DNA of 64,000 nt from an uncultured Verrucomicrobia subdivision 3 bacterium (GTDB lineage Bacteria > Verrucomicrobiota > Verrucomicrobiia > Limisphaerales > UBA11358). The notes under the pieces are model-generated. The model was not told the DNA's origin. It did not search any database and saw only the letters and a list, made by a program, of their open reading frames with translations. Within the stretch, counting starts at the first letter, position 1, and the number at the start of each line of letters is the position of its first letter. The DNA is taken from the NCBI GenBank assembly GCA_903895255.1, contig CAITTG010000088.1, positions 1 through 64,000 on the forward strand. The letters run 5' to 3'. Position numbers and translations under genes: made by a program. Below are positions 47,366-55,952 of this stretch, in pieces.

Positions 47366-49132
47366 ATGAAAGGCAAAGTCATTCGGGGGACCCGGTTTCT
47401 TGGGTTGTTGAAGTATGTTTTCGGCAAGGATAAGAAACAGAAAAACAAGGACGCGCGTATCATCGGCGGCAATATGACCGGCCTAAATCCCGCCGAACTC
47501 AACCAAGAATTCCATGAATCCAATGCCGTGGGCGCCAAAAAATACGTGCGCCCCGTTCTGCATATACCGCTCCGGATGCCCGCCGGTGAGGATGTATCCG
47601 ACGGAAAATGGGTGAAGATTATCAAGCGCGTGATGGAAGAAATGGGCTTGTCGCGCAATCGCCCCTGGGTTTTGGTAAAGCATCCGCATGAACATGTGCA
47701 TCTGGTGACCACCCGGATTGATCGCGATGGTACGCCGTGGAAGGGGCATTGGGAGGGACTGCTTTTGATCGCCGCGACCCATGCGCTGGAAAAAGAATTT
47801 GGGCTGACCGAGACCCCTACTTTGGACCGGTCCGAATGGAATAAAATTAATCCGACCGACAAAGTTCCGCTGACGAGCGGCCAAATTCACAAGAAGAAAC
47901 TTCAGGCCGCCCAAGGGATGGTTCCTGAATTGACCCCAAACGAAAAGCTCGCCGTCCTGATTGCCGAGGCCATTTCGGCCTCAAATGGCACCTTTGAATG
48001 TTTTTCTGAACAGCTTAAAGGCAAAGGCGTCTCGGTTAGGAGGAATGAATCAATCACCACCGGCCATGTTTCAGGAATTAGTTATCTTCTAGCGGGGGCG
48101 GCCAAGGGCATCAAAGGTTCAAAAATAAATCGCGACTGTGCATGGCAAAGCATTTTGGAACGGCTGGTAAAGCAGAAAGCCATCAATTCCTTCATCCTTG
48201 ATCCCGAGCCGGTATTCGATTTTTCGGCGGAAACACCTCCGGTTCCGCCCCCGCCGCGATCCAAGAAAACCAGCACTCCGCCCGAGCCTGAGTCAAAAAT
48301 TGACGACCCTATTAAGATCCGAACCAGCCCGGAAGTGGTAATTGAACGGGTTTACACGCCGGAGGCTGTGTGGGTTGCAAAGCCGGAAAAACAGCGGAGC
48401 CTCGATGATATTCCTGCTCATATTGCATGGAAACCAAATGATAATGCGTGGGATCATTTGCTGGATTCGCTCATCCGCGAATACCGGTTGCGCCGAAAAT
48501 TATTGGAAGAATTAAAAGAAAAAAAGGACTTGTGGGCGATTAATTCTCACACGCTGGCCACTGCCAGCCGTAACCCCGACACCAATGAAATTGTTGGAAT
48601 TACCCGGATGCAAATCGGTTCAGGGCCGCTAACACCTGAGATTCTTCTGCCCAATCAACGGGGCCTTTTCTCAATCGGTGCGCCTTTTGCCGAGGCAGAA
48701 AAATTCGTGGTTACGGCCAATCCCATTGAGGCCATTTCGTATTTGCGATTGAAACAACTTAAAACCGGGGAATATTCCAAGGGCATTCATGTCGTTAGCA
48801 CCGATGGATTGCCCCCGCCGGACTGGTGGCTGGAACGGGTTTATGAGGCAGTCGCAGGCAAAATCCAAAGCAAACCCGACGATTCTTGGGGGCCGGTCAT
48901 TGCCACCCACGAATCGCGCGACGCCATCATGACGCCGCCAGCACTCCGGCCATTTTTTCCCGGAGCGAATGATTTTCACCAGTTCCTAGGCGTGGAGGTC
49001 GTTGATGTTGCGATGATTCAGAACGCCAGTCCGGCGGAAAAATCTACCATTTGGCAGACCGAGTTGAAAACCTATCTTAGCGAAGTGCAGACCAGAGAGG
49101 GAGCAAGTCGAAGAGAAATAAGAGGTTGGTGA
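47366..49132 (+). CDS. MobA/VirD2-type relaxase with C-terminal Toprim-like domain
   Basis: 588 residues. N-terminal relaxase domain: MKGKVIRGTRFLGLLKYVFG, the Tyr-bearing segment KKYVRPVLHIPLRM, and the histidine cluster VLVKHPHEHVHLVTTRIDRD with the 3-His metal site near residue 110. The middle is Pro-rich (about 290-310). Residues about 390-560 (IGAPFAEAEKFVVTANPIEA; WGPVIATHESRDAI) look like a Toprim/DUF3991-type domain, seen in other mobilization relaxases fused to primase-like modules. It would nick oriT and lead strand transfer by a helper conjugation system; no type IV secretion genes are here. Confidence 0.75.
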   Translation: MKGKVIRGTRFLGLLKYVFGKDKKQKNKDARIIGGNMTGLNPAELNQEFHESNAVGAKKYVRPVLHIPLRMPAGEDVSDGKWVKIIKRVMEEMGLSRNRPWVLVKHPHEHVHLVTTRIDRDGTPWKGHWEGLLLIAATHALEKEFGLTETPTLDRSEWNKINPTDKVPLTSGQIHKKKLQAAQGMVPELTPNEKLAVLIAEAISASNGTFECFSEQLKGKGVSVRRNESITTGHVSGISYLLAGAAKGIKGSKINRDCAWQSILERLVKQKAINSFILDPEPVFDFSAETPPVPPPPRSKKTSTPPEPESKIDDPIKIRTSPEVVIERVYTPEAVWVAKPEKQRSLDDIPAHIAWKPNDNAWDHLLDSLIREYRLRRKLLEELKEKKDLWAINSHTLATASRNPDTNEIVGITRMQIGSGPLTPEILLPNQRGLFSIGAPFAEAEKFVVTANPIEAISYLRLKQLKTGEYSKGIHVVSTDGLPPPDWWLERVYEAVAGKIQSKPDDSWGPVIATHESRDAIMTPPALRPFFPGANDFHQFLGVEVVDVAMIQNASPAEKSTIWQTELKTYLSEVQTREGASRREIRGW

Positions 49133-49267
49133 GTTTTTTTCCAAGGCCAGATGAGAGGGCTTTGGGTAGTTCTGGCTGGTCCTTGTCCATCACGCTAGCA
49201 GGAGCAAAGGACGAGAGGGAATTTGTGCATTCCATGCCAGTCCCTTGCCGAACGAAGCGAGTTGGGC

Positions 49268-50584
49268 ATGATGAAAATATACGCTGATGACGAGTTGCGC
49301 CGCTCCGCCGCTTGCGGTGACGCCAAGGCCGTTCGCAAATTATTGCTCGCAGGAGCGGACGCCAGCGACAGAGATAACGCCGCAATGCGCCGCGCCCTTC
49401 GGCATGGGCATGCCAAAATTGTCAATTTACTGCTAAAAGCTGGTGCGGATTTCAGTGAAAATACGGAGGAATTTCTTCAATTGGCGGCGAAACATCGAAA
49501 CGCACGGAGTCTCAAAATGCTCCTGCGGGTGGTCAAGACCACCATCTCACCGGGGACTTTAAATCAGGTTTTATATACCACAATCAAAGAGCGCAACACC
49601 CAGGCCGTTGATGTTTTGATTGCCGCCGGGGCCAACCCCGAGGCCGACGAGAATCGTTCCGCCCGGCTCGCGGCGACGGTCGGCAGTGTCCCCATTCTTC
49701 AAATCCTTCACCGCAAAGGTGCGGATTTTGACGCACGGGAAGGCGAGATCCTCAGCAATGCCGTCAACGGGGGCCATCTGGACGCCACCAGATATATTCT
49801 GGCTTGCGGGGTGCAGGTTAATGCCCGCGCCCACATGGCAATCACCGCCGCGCTGGTTCTAGGGGATTCGGAAATGCTGGAAACATTGCTGGACGCGGGA
49901 GGCACGTTGCAACATCCCTACTTAATTACCGACGTTGCCGCCCGTGACTCCGTGGAAAGTTTGTTGCTTTTAATCCGGCGGGGTTGTGAATTTCACAGCT
50001 ACGCCGCCGACATCGCCATGAATTCGGTGCGCCATAATGCACTGCGCGTGCTCCAATATGTCCACCACAATGCAACCATTCCACAACGCGCCCGCGACCT
50101 GGAATTGCAGATTGCAGCGGACAAGACCAGTGAAAAAATCGTGGATTTCCTTTTGGAACGCGGTGCCGATCCTTCCGCGGATAAAAGTGACGCCCTGCAA
50201 AGGGCTGTAAAAACCCAGAGAATCACCATCGCCGGGAAATTAATTAAGGCCGGTGGGCGGGTACCACACCTTGACGCCAGCGCCTTAACCATTACGGCGA
50301 AGGCCGCAAACTGGGCCTTCCTAATTCATCTGTTACACCATTCGCTCACGGTCGCACCTGTGATTTTATCCACCTTCGAGGCAGTGGCGTTTTTTCATCA
50401 GGTTCCGCCGCAAGCTTTCCTAGAGGACGCCTGCGGAAAGTTACACCCTCGCTATATTCGCAAGGAGAGGCATTCATTTGCCAAAGCAAATGGCCGGGTG
50501 GCATCCAAGAAATCCGCTGATGAAGCTATATTCGTCAGCTTGTGGCTTGCGGACTTTCTAATAATTCAGCGAGGACACGATTAA
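49268..50584 (+). CDS. Ankyrin-repeat protein
   Basis: 438 residues (ATG 49268 or 49271). From residue 5 to about 370 it is built of roughly ten ankyrin repeats: DELRRSAACGDAKAVRKLLL and AGADASDRDNAAMRRALRHG, AKIVNLLLKAGADFSENTEE, VDVLIAAGANPEADENRSAR, and similar. No signal peptide or other domain seen. Lies between the relaxase and radC inside the mobile element; perhaps a protein-protein inhibitor or immunity factor. Function not assignable. Confidence 0.8.
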   Translation: MMKIYADDELRRSAACGDAKAVRKLLLAGADASDRDNAAMRRALRHGHAKIVNLLLKAGADFSENTEEFLQLAAKHRNARSLKMLLRVVKTTISPGTLNQVLYTTIKERNTQAVDVLIAAGANPEADENRSARLAATVGSVPILQILHRKGADFDAREGEILSNAVNGGHLDATRYILACGVQVNARAHMAITAALVLGDSEMLETLLDAGGTLQHPYLITDVAARDSVESLLLLIRRGCEFHSYAADIAMNSVRHNALRVLQYVHHNATIPQRARDLELQIAADKTSEKIVDFLLERGADPSADKSDALQRAVKTQRITIAGKLIKAGGRVPHLDASALTITAKAANWAFLIHLLHHSLTVAPVILSTFEAVAFFHQVPPQAFLEDACGKLHPRYIRKERHSFAKANGRVASKKSADEAIFVSLWLADFLIIQRGHD

Positions 50585-50747
50585 AAGACGTGCCCGCCCA
50601 ACGCCATCGCCGGTAAAAAACGGCGCTGTGATCATGGGCCGGGCGGCAAACAAATTGACCGCTGGAAATAAAAAGACGGTCGGGGAAAAACTCTGAGGGT
50701 GGCGCGATTCCATCGCGTAAACCCCACCAAAAGAAAACTTTTTGAGT

Positions 50748-51002
50748 ATGATTAAAAACTTTTTCAATTCAAAAACTATCGCTACTGCCTCCGCCGAAAC
50801 CGTGGTAATCGGAATAAAATTAATTGACGCCGAGGGCCATTGGTTGCGCACGGGTGGCCTCTTGCTTGCGCTTGCCAGTGCCGTAATTCTGACGGTTGGC
50901 TGGGTAAATCACGGTAATAATGAGAGCCCCGCCCGCATCGCCCCGGCCCCGGCCCGGAAGCACAATCGCCGCAATCGGTCGCGCGTTTCACGCGCCAACT
51001 GA
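50748..51002 (+). CDS. Small single-pass membrane protein
   Basis: 84 residues from ATG 50748 (TTG 50742 also possible). One membrane helix, LRTGGLLLALASAVILTVGW, followed by a Pro- and Arg-rich basic tail (PARIAPAPARKHNRRNRSR). 24 bp before radC in the same direction. Unknown. Confidence 0.45.
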   Translation: MIKNFFNSKTIATASAETVVIGIKLIDAEGHWLRTGGLLLALASAVILTVGWVNHGNNESPARIAPAPARKHNRRNRSRVSRAN

Positions 51003-51026
51003 CCGGAAAATCAAGCGTTCAGACGT

Positions 51027-51644
51027 ATGAATTATAATCTTTGCCACCAAAATTTAATTGCCAAAATCGCGGGCGAAAACCAAGCTCACACCTTGATGGA
51101 ACACTTTGGCACGCTAACCGCAATTGCCCGCGCCGATGAAGCCGAGCTTATGGAATTGCCGGGCTTTGGTTCGGCGACCGCCGCCGCCGTCAAATCGGCG
51201 CTCAATCTAGCCGCACAATTAGCCAATGAAGTGGTTCCTGATGCCCCCCTGCTCGACACCCCGGAACGCATTGCCGATCTATTGCGGGACGAACTGCGGG
51301 TGCAACCCGTAGAATCCTTTTATGTTGTGCTACTAAACGCACGGCATCGGTTAATCAAGACCGTTAAAATCAGCCAGGGCACGCTCGACTGCCTGCACAT
51401 CCACGCCCGCCAGGTCTATCGGACCGCCATCGTGCATAACGCAGCGGCGATATGCTTAGTACATAACCATCCGTCAGGAATTTCCAGCCCTTCGGATTCC
51501 GACTGCAAGGTGACCCGCGATTTGATCAGGGCGGGCGAACTGCTCAAAATTCCGGTTTTGGACCACATCATTATTGGGCTGAAAACGGTCGAAAACCCCA
51601 AGGACTACACCTCCTTGCGCGAATTAGGCCACTTTTACTCATAA
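51027..51644 (+). CDS. radC: RadC-family JAB/MPN-domain protein
   Basis: 205 residues. N-terminal helix-hairpin-helix (LMELPGFGSATAAAVKSAL) and C-terminal JAB metal motif CLVHNHPSGISSPSDSDCKV. RadC proteins are frequent on integrative elements; the DNA-repair role is doubtful. It is the last gene before the right 18-bp repeat. Confidence 0.88.
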   Translation: MNYNLCHQNLIAKIAGENQAHTLMEHFGTLTAIARADEAELMELPGFGSATAAAVKSALNLAAQLANEVVPDAPLLDTPERIADLLRDELRVQPVESFYVVLLNARHRLIKTVKISQGTLDCLHIHARQVYRTAIVHNAAAICLVHNHPSGISSPSDSDCKVTRDLIRAGELLKIPVLDHIIIGLKTVENPKDYTSLRELGHFYS

Positions 51645-51814
51645 ATATGGCGCGCACCCCATGCCCTCATCAACCATTTGCACCCCAACCACCCAAACAA
51701 ACCACGATATGCAACAGTATACTATGGTCATATGCAGATTTACTTGGAGAGGGCCGGGGTGAGGGGGAACCGGCCACACTCATTGAGTGCCAACGTTCGC
51801 TGCCAGATTCAAGC

Positions 51815-51863
51815 CGGTCCGCGCGATAGCGTCCTGGAGTGCGTGCAGTCCTCTGCCGCTTTT
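51815..51863 (-). repeat. Dispersed repeat, copy 2 (pairs with 7466-7513)
   Basis: Its complement reads gcagaggactgc, gcac, then ccaggacgctatcgcgcgga, matching the copy at 7466-7513. Extragenic and presumably multi-copy in the genome. Confidence 0.6.
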
Positions 51864-51898
51864 GCGGTTAACCAACCGATCACTGGGACCGCCGTGCA

Positions 51899-51916
51899 GT
51901 AGTGAGTCGGCGGAAT
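51899..51916 (+). repeat. Right 18-bp direct repeat, candidate attachment site
   Basis: GTAGTGAGTCGGCGGAAT, identical and co-oriented with 27993-28010. It lies 255 bp beyond radC, and host-type sequence (trpB remnant, Uma2, apbE) follows. Candidate right boundary of the mobile element. Confidence 0.5.
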
Positions 51917-52058
51917 CTTCTCCTTCTCCTGGGGAGCGGTTTGAGGAATTTGCCTCGGAGGTAAAGGCCCATCAGGCCGAGCGAGTGGGAACGAGCGAGT
52001 TAATGCCGGGATGAGGGCGGGTATAGCGTCTTCCCACCGGGCCATTTATTCCCCCTCA

Positions 52059-52131
52059 TATCACCAACAACTTCGGGATGAGCTGCATGGCCCAAGTCGC
52101 CCCCAAAGTCGGCTTGCCACGGCCCAAATGG
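52059..52131 (+). pseudogene. Degraded copy of the trpB 3' end
   Basis: From 52087 to 52131 it matches 35 of 45 bases of the trpB end at 26614-26658 and keeps the frame AQVAPKVGL then PRPK, with the stop changed to TGG. Upstream bases 52059-52086 (atcaccaac...) fit the preceding codons of trpB more weakly. Confidence 0.6.
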
Positions 52132-52148
52132 CGGGATAGCTTCAACCC

Positions 52149-52709
52149 ATGTTGCCGCAAAAACAACATCGCTTCAGTGTCACCGATTACTACCGCATGG
52201 CGGAGTCCGGCGTATTGTCTCCCGATGCGCGGGTCGAACTGCTCCATGGCCAAATCATTGATATGTCACCCATCGGCCCGTTTCATGGCAGCGTCACCAA
52301 ACAATTAAATCAGCTCTTTGCCGCCGCCGCCCGTGGCCGGTGGCTCCTGGCCGTGCAAGACCCATTGCGCTTGGATGATCATTCCGAGCCGGAACCCGAC
52401 TTGATGCTCCTCCAACCGGTTCCGGATTTTTACCGCCAGCATCACCCCCGGCCCGAGGATGTGTTCCTGTTGATCGAAATATCCGACACCACCCTGGCCG
52501 CCGATCAAGAGGTCAAACTCCCGGCCTATGGCCAGGCCGGCGTGGTGGAAGTTTGGATCGTCAATCTCATTGAGGAACGATTGGAAGTGTATCGGGAGCC
52601 CCATTTCACAGGGTATGGCAGCAAAAGGGTGCTCGGCGTGGGCGACCAGGCCAGCCCGCTCGCCTTTCCGGATGTCCTCGTTAACGTGGCCGAGTTGTTC
52701 CACCGTTAA
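52149..52709 (+). CDS. Uma2-family PD-(D/E)XK endonuclease-like protein
   Basis: 186 residues. Uma2/DUF820 motifs: RVELLHGQIIDMSPIGPFHG (conserved Glu), SEPEPDLMLL, FLLIEISDTTLAADQEVKLP and YGQAGVVEVWIVNL, i.e. the E...D...E-x-(20)-K nuclease-like core. The family is abundant in cyanobacteria and Verrucomicrobia, of uncertain function. It lies exactly between two trpB 3'-end copies (52059-52131 and 52711-52743). Confidence 0.88.
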   Translation: MLPQKQHRFSVTDYYRMAESGVLSPDARVELLHGQIIDMSPIGPFHGSVTKQLNQLFAAAARGRWLLAVQDPLRLDDHSEPEPDLMLLQPVPDFYRQHHPRPEDVFLLIEISDTTLAADQEVKLPAYGQAGVVEVWIVNLIEERLEVYREPHFTGYGSKRVLGVGDQASPLAFPDVLVNVAELFHR

Positions 52710-52710
52710 A

Positions 52711-52743
52711 GCCCCCAAAAGCGAATTGCAACTGCCGAAATGA
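52711..52743 (+). pseudogene. Second trpB 3'-terminal tail
   Basis: 24 of 33 bases match trpB 26626-26658, and the translated tail APKSELQLPK-stop matches [14 protein letters not shown]. It starts 1 bp after the Uma2 stop and its TGA overlaps the region of the apbE start. No trpB body precedes it. Confidence 0.5.
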
Positions 52744-52744
52744 A

Positions 52745-53731
52745 ATGACTCCCACCGGCAGCGACGTTGTCCGCCGCATCACCCAGTCGGCACGGACCAG
52801 CGTGGAGAAGGGCCTGTTCAAGCTCGAGTTTCAGGCCATGAACACCGTCTGCCGGATTCTCTGCCACGGGGTGGCCGCCCCGGCGGCCCGCGAATTCCAA
52901 CACGCCGCCGTGGCCTGGGTGGCGCACTTTGAAGCCCGTTACTCGCGCTTCCTGCCCGATAGCTTGATCGGCCGCATCAATGCCGCCGCCGGGGAAAAAT
53001 GGGTGGAAACCGATTCCGAGACCGACCGGCTGTTTAATCTCTGCCAGGAATTATTTTTCTTCACGCGCGGTTCGTTTGATCCCACCGCCCTCCCCTTGAT
53101 TCAGCTTTGGAATTGGAAGCAGCGGCCACCGGTGGTGCCCGACGATGCCACCATTCAAGCCCGTCGCGAGCTCGTGGGCTGGAACAAAATCCAGCGCCGG
53201 CCCGGCGCCATTTTCCTGCCCCGGGCCGGCATGGGCCTGGATTTGGGCGGCATTGGCAAGGAATACGCCGTCGATTGCGTGATGAATCTGGCCATCGAAC
53301 GCGGCTTTCCCAACGTGCTCGTGGATTTTGGCCAGGACGTGCGCGTGCGGGGCCAGGCCGTCGGGCGGCCCTTCTGGTGGGTCGGATTGGAAGACCCCCG
53401 GCAGCCGGGCAAATGCTGGACCAGCGTGGCCGTGACCGATCATGCCGTGGCCACCTCCGGTGATTATCTTCGTTATTTTGAAGTGGATGGCCGCCGCTTT
53501 GGTCACATCCTCGATCCGCGCACGGGGTATCCCGCTTTAAATGATTGTCAGGCCGCCAGCGTTATCGCCCCGAGTTGCACCATCGCCGGCCTGCTGTCTA
53601 CGAGCATTTGCCTTTTGGGAGCGAAAGAGGGCTTGCACCTGGTCGAATTGAATCCCGGGGCGGCCGCGGCGGTCACGGTCAATAGCCGGCCAGCCTATTC
53701 CCGCAAGTTCCCTGAATTTTTGCCGGCTTGA
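52745..53731 (+). CDS. apbE: FAD:protein FMN transferase, ApbE family
   Basis: 328 residues. Attaches FMN covalently to Thr residues of respiratory flavoproteins. Motifs: FQAMNTVCRILCHG, FFFTRGSFDPTALPL, GMGLDLGGIGKEYAVD, NVLVDFGQDVRVRG, AVATSGDYLRYF, FGHILDPRTGYPA (Mg-binding DPRTG). The start follows the trpB tail directly. First gene of a cluster with DUF3570, TlpA and DUF4266 genes, a combination typical for exported flavinylation or extracytoplasmic redox loci. No signal peptide is clear. Confidence 0.9.
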   Translation: MTPTGSDVVRRITQSARTSVEKGLFKLEFQAMNTVCRILCHGVAAPAAREFQHAAVAWVAHFEARYSRFLPDSLIGRINAAAGEKWVETDSETDRLFNLCQELFFFTRGSFDPTALPLIQLWNWKQRPPVVPDDATIQARRELVGWNKIQRRPGAIFLPRAGMGLDLGGIGKEYAVDCVMNLAIERGFPNVLVDFGQDVRVRGQAVGRPFWWVGLEDPRQPGKCWTSVAVTDHAVATSGDYLRYFEVDGRRFGHILDPRTGYPALNDCQAASVIAPSCTIAGLLSTSICLLGAKEGLHLVELNPGAAAAVTVNSRPAYSRKFPEFLPA

Positions 53732-53872
53732 AAATGCCAATGATTTATCGTTCAAGTAGTTAGCCCCGTCGGGGCCCATCGGTTTCGTGTCGCGCTTTTC
53801 CATATCAGTTGCCAAGCTCGATTTTAATGCTAATTTTCTGGGACTAAAGTCAATTAGGAGACTCTAATAAAT

Positions 53873-55156
53873 ATGCTAAGTGCGGGAGATCAGCCACCTT
53901 CCCGCTCCGTTCACTCGACGGGGCGCGCGTTGGCCTTGAACCGGCAAACCCTGGTAGCCCTCGCGGTGGCGGCCCTGCTGTCCCGCACTGGTGTTCAGCG
54001 TGCGCGCGCCCAAGACGACATCATTTACCGTTACGAAAATTACCAGGAGGACAACGGTCGCATCGGCATTACCACCCATTCCGGGCAGTTTGACGTGGGC
54101 CTCAAACCCTGGTTATCCCTCAAAGGTGAAGTGGTGAATGACGCCGTTTCCGGTGCCACGCCCACCGGCTATCCCCTGAGCCCCGGGGTCTTGCCGCCCA
54201 ACTCCGAGGCGGCCAAGACCTATAATCCCGCCAATGGTTATGCCCAAATGCATGACAACCGCACGGGGGGATACCTGGAACCCACGTTTAGCTGGGGACC
54301 CAATCACCTCAGCCCGCAAGTATCTTACAGCGCGGAAAGTGATTATATCTCCAAAGGCCTCGCCCTGAATTATTCGCGGGATCTCAACCAAAAAAACACC
54401 ACGCTGAATTTTGGCTACGCCCATGATTTCGACACCGTCGAACCGGGCAACTCACCTTATCTGGCCAACAATCAACGCAAGGAGACGGACAGCCTTCTGG
54501 TCGGCGTCAATCAGTTGCTGGGGCCCAAGACCGTTTTCACCGCCAATGCGACCTACGTCTATGAATCCGGTTTGCTGGCCGATCCCTACAAAGGCTTCCT
54601 CTTTTACGACCAGCCCTATCTGGTTTGGGAAAAACGGCCCGATTACCGCAACCAGGAAATTGTTTACGTGAGCCTCACCCAGTTTGTCACGCCCCTCAAC
54701 GGTAGTGCGGAGGTTTCTTACCGGTTCTATCACGATTCCTACGACGTGCTCGCGAACACGCTGCAACTGTCCTGGTACCAGAAAATCGGCCAGCGCCTGG
54801 TGGCCTCGCCCTCGTTTCGTTATTATATCCAAAGCGCGGCCAGTTTTTACCACGTCACCCTGCCCGGCGAGTACAACCCGGCCAATCCCGCGAGTGACCC
54901 CGCGCCCGGCACCCCCACGGACTTTGACGGCAATCCCCAGCCAGCCGGCCCGCCCGCTTACTATTCGGCCGACTATCGCCTGTCGGAAATGGAAACCTTC
55001 ACCCTGGGCTTCGCGCTGCATTACAAGGTGGTCGATCATGTCTATCTGGAAGCATCCTACGAACGCTATCTCATGCAAGGCATGGACGGCATAACTCCCC
55101 AGCAAACTTATCCCAACGCCAACGTTTTCACCGTGGGGGCCCGCCTGATGTTTTAA
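53873..55156 (+). CDS. DUF3570 outer-membrane beta-barrel protein
   Basis: 427 residues. Signal-like stretch LVALAVAALLSRTGVQRARAQ (cleavage after ARA). The mature chain alternates aromatic-rich strands: DDIIYRYENYQEDNGRIGIT, WLSLKGEVVNDAVSGATPTG, SAEVSYRFYHDSYDVLANTL, ending in ANVFTVGARLMF with the C-terminal Phe of barrel proteins. The family co-occurs with DUF4266 and ApbE. Probably part of an envelope electron-transfer or flavinylation module. Confidence 0.85.
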   Translation: MLSAGDQPPSRSVHSTGRALALNRQTLVALAVAALLSRTGVQRARAQDDIIYRYENYQEDNGRIGITTHSGQFDVGLKPWLSLKGEVVNDAVSGATPTGYPLSPGVLPPNSEAAKTYNPANGYAQMHDNRTGGYLEPTFSWGPNHLSPQVSYSAESDYISKGLALNYSRDLNQKNTTLNFGYAHDFDTVEPGNSPYLANNQRKETDSLLVGVNQLLGPKTVFTANATYVYESGLLADPYKGFLFYDQPYLVWEKRPDYRNQEIVYVSLTQFVTPLNGSAEVSYRFYHDSYDVLANTLQLSWYQKIGQRLVASPSFRYYIQSAASFYHVTLPGEYNPANPASDPAPGTPTDFDGNPQPAGPPAYYSADYRLSEMETFTLGFALHYKVVDHVYLEASYERYLMQGMDGITPQQTYPNANVFTVGARLMF

Positions 55157-55176
55157 ACCCCCAGCCTCTACCCTTT

Positions 55177-55686
55177 ATGTTTACCAAGTCCCTTCCTAAA
55201 TTCCTTCTGCTTCTGGCCTGTGGTTTGGGCTGCCTCGGCTGCCTTCTCCCGGCCGGGGCCGCCATTAGCGTCGGGGACAAATTCCCCGATCTGGCCACCG
55301 CCCAACTGGCCGGCAAACTGCCGGCCGACCTTGCGGGAAAAGTGGTGCTGGTGGATTTTTGGGCGTCCTGGTGCGCCCCCTGTGCCCGCTCCTTTCCGGT
55401 GATGGACGAGCTGCAAAAAAAATACGGACCCCAAGGCTTGGTGATCGTGGCGGTTAGCGTGGATGAAAATCAATCCGACCTGGACCAGTTTGTGAAAAAG
55501 CATCCGGTCTCTTTCACCGTGGTCCATGATGTCACGCAAAAGCTCGTGGCCCAGACGGATATTGCCACCATGCCTGGCTCTTACCTGCTGGGCCGGGATG
55601 GACGCGTGGCCTTTGTGCACAGTGGTTTCAAAGGGGACGAAACCAAAAAGCAATACGTTACCGAGATTGAATCCCTGCTCAAATAA
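55177..55686 (+). CDS. TlpA/ResA-like thioredoxin, exported
   Basis: 169 residues. Signal peptide (KFLLLLACGLGCLGCLLPAG), then a thioredoxin fold with the active site VDFWASWCAPCARSFPVMDE and the cis-Pro block ATMPGSYLLGRDGRVAFVH. Periplasmic disulfide reductase; likely keeps Cys-rich or heme partners reduced, such as the DUF4266 lipoprotein of the same cluster. 21 bp after DUF3570. Confidence 0.9.
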   Translation: MFTKSLPKFLLLLACGLGCLGCLLPAGAAISVGDKFPDLATAQLAGKLPADLAGKVVLVDFWASWCAPCARSFPVMDELQKKYGPQGLVIVAVSVDENQSDLDQFVKKHPVSFTVVHDVTQKLVAQTDIATMPGSYLLGRDGRVAFVHSGFKGDETKKQYVTEIESLLK

Positions 55687-55695
55687 ATTGTGACT

Positions 55696-55914
55696 ATGAA
55701 AATGCGACCATGGTTGCTGCTGCTCGCCGCCACCGGCCTGTTTGGTGCGGGCTGTGTGAATGTCAAACCCTGGCAGCGCGGCACCCTCGCGGATTACACC
55801 ATGAATCAGGATCGCGATCCTGCGGGCACAGCCTTGAACCAGCACATCTGGTTCTCGCGCGAAACGGCGTCCGGCGGCCAGGGCGTGGGCGGTGGCGGCT
55901 GCGGATGCAATTAA
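55696..55914 (+). CDS. DUF4266 small lipoprotein
   Basis: 72 residues (alternative GTG start at 55690). Lipoprotein signal MRPWLLLLAATGLFGAGCVN with lipobox GAGC, followed by VKPWQRGTLADYTMNQDRDP and the conserved ending FSRETASGGQGVGGGGCGCN. The DUF4266 family always sits near DUF3570, ApbE and TlpA-like genes. The terminal CGC could bind metal or be a substrate of the thioredoxin. Confidence 0.88.
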   Translation: MKMRPWLLLLAATGLFGAGCVNVKPWQRGTLADYTMNQDRDPAGTALNQHIWFSRETASGGQGVGGGGCGCN

Positions 55915-55952
55915 CAAGTGGTCGAGGAGGCCTGCCCATTGCTGTTTTAAGG

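Larger units (their letters stand above)
51645..52058. repeat. Gene-free right end of the mobile element with dispersed repeats
   Basis: Carries a gagagggccggggtgaggggg element (51746-51768), the inverse copy of the dispersed repeat at 7466-7513 (51815-51863) and the right 18-bp direct repeat. No gene is seen. Confidence 0.55.

Noticed and set aside
28093..51644. Prophage
   Set aside because: No capsid, tail, terminase or lysis genes; mobilization genes point to an integrative mobilizable element.
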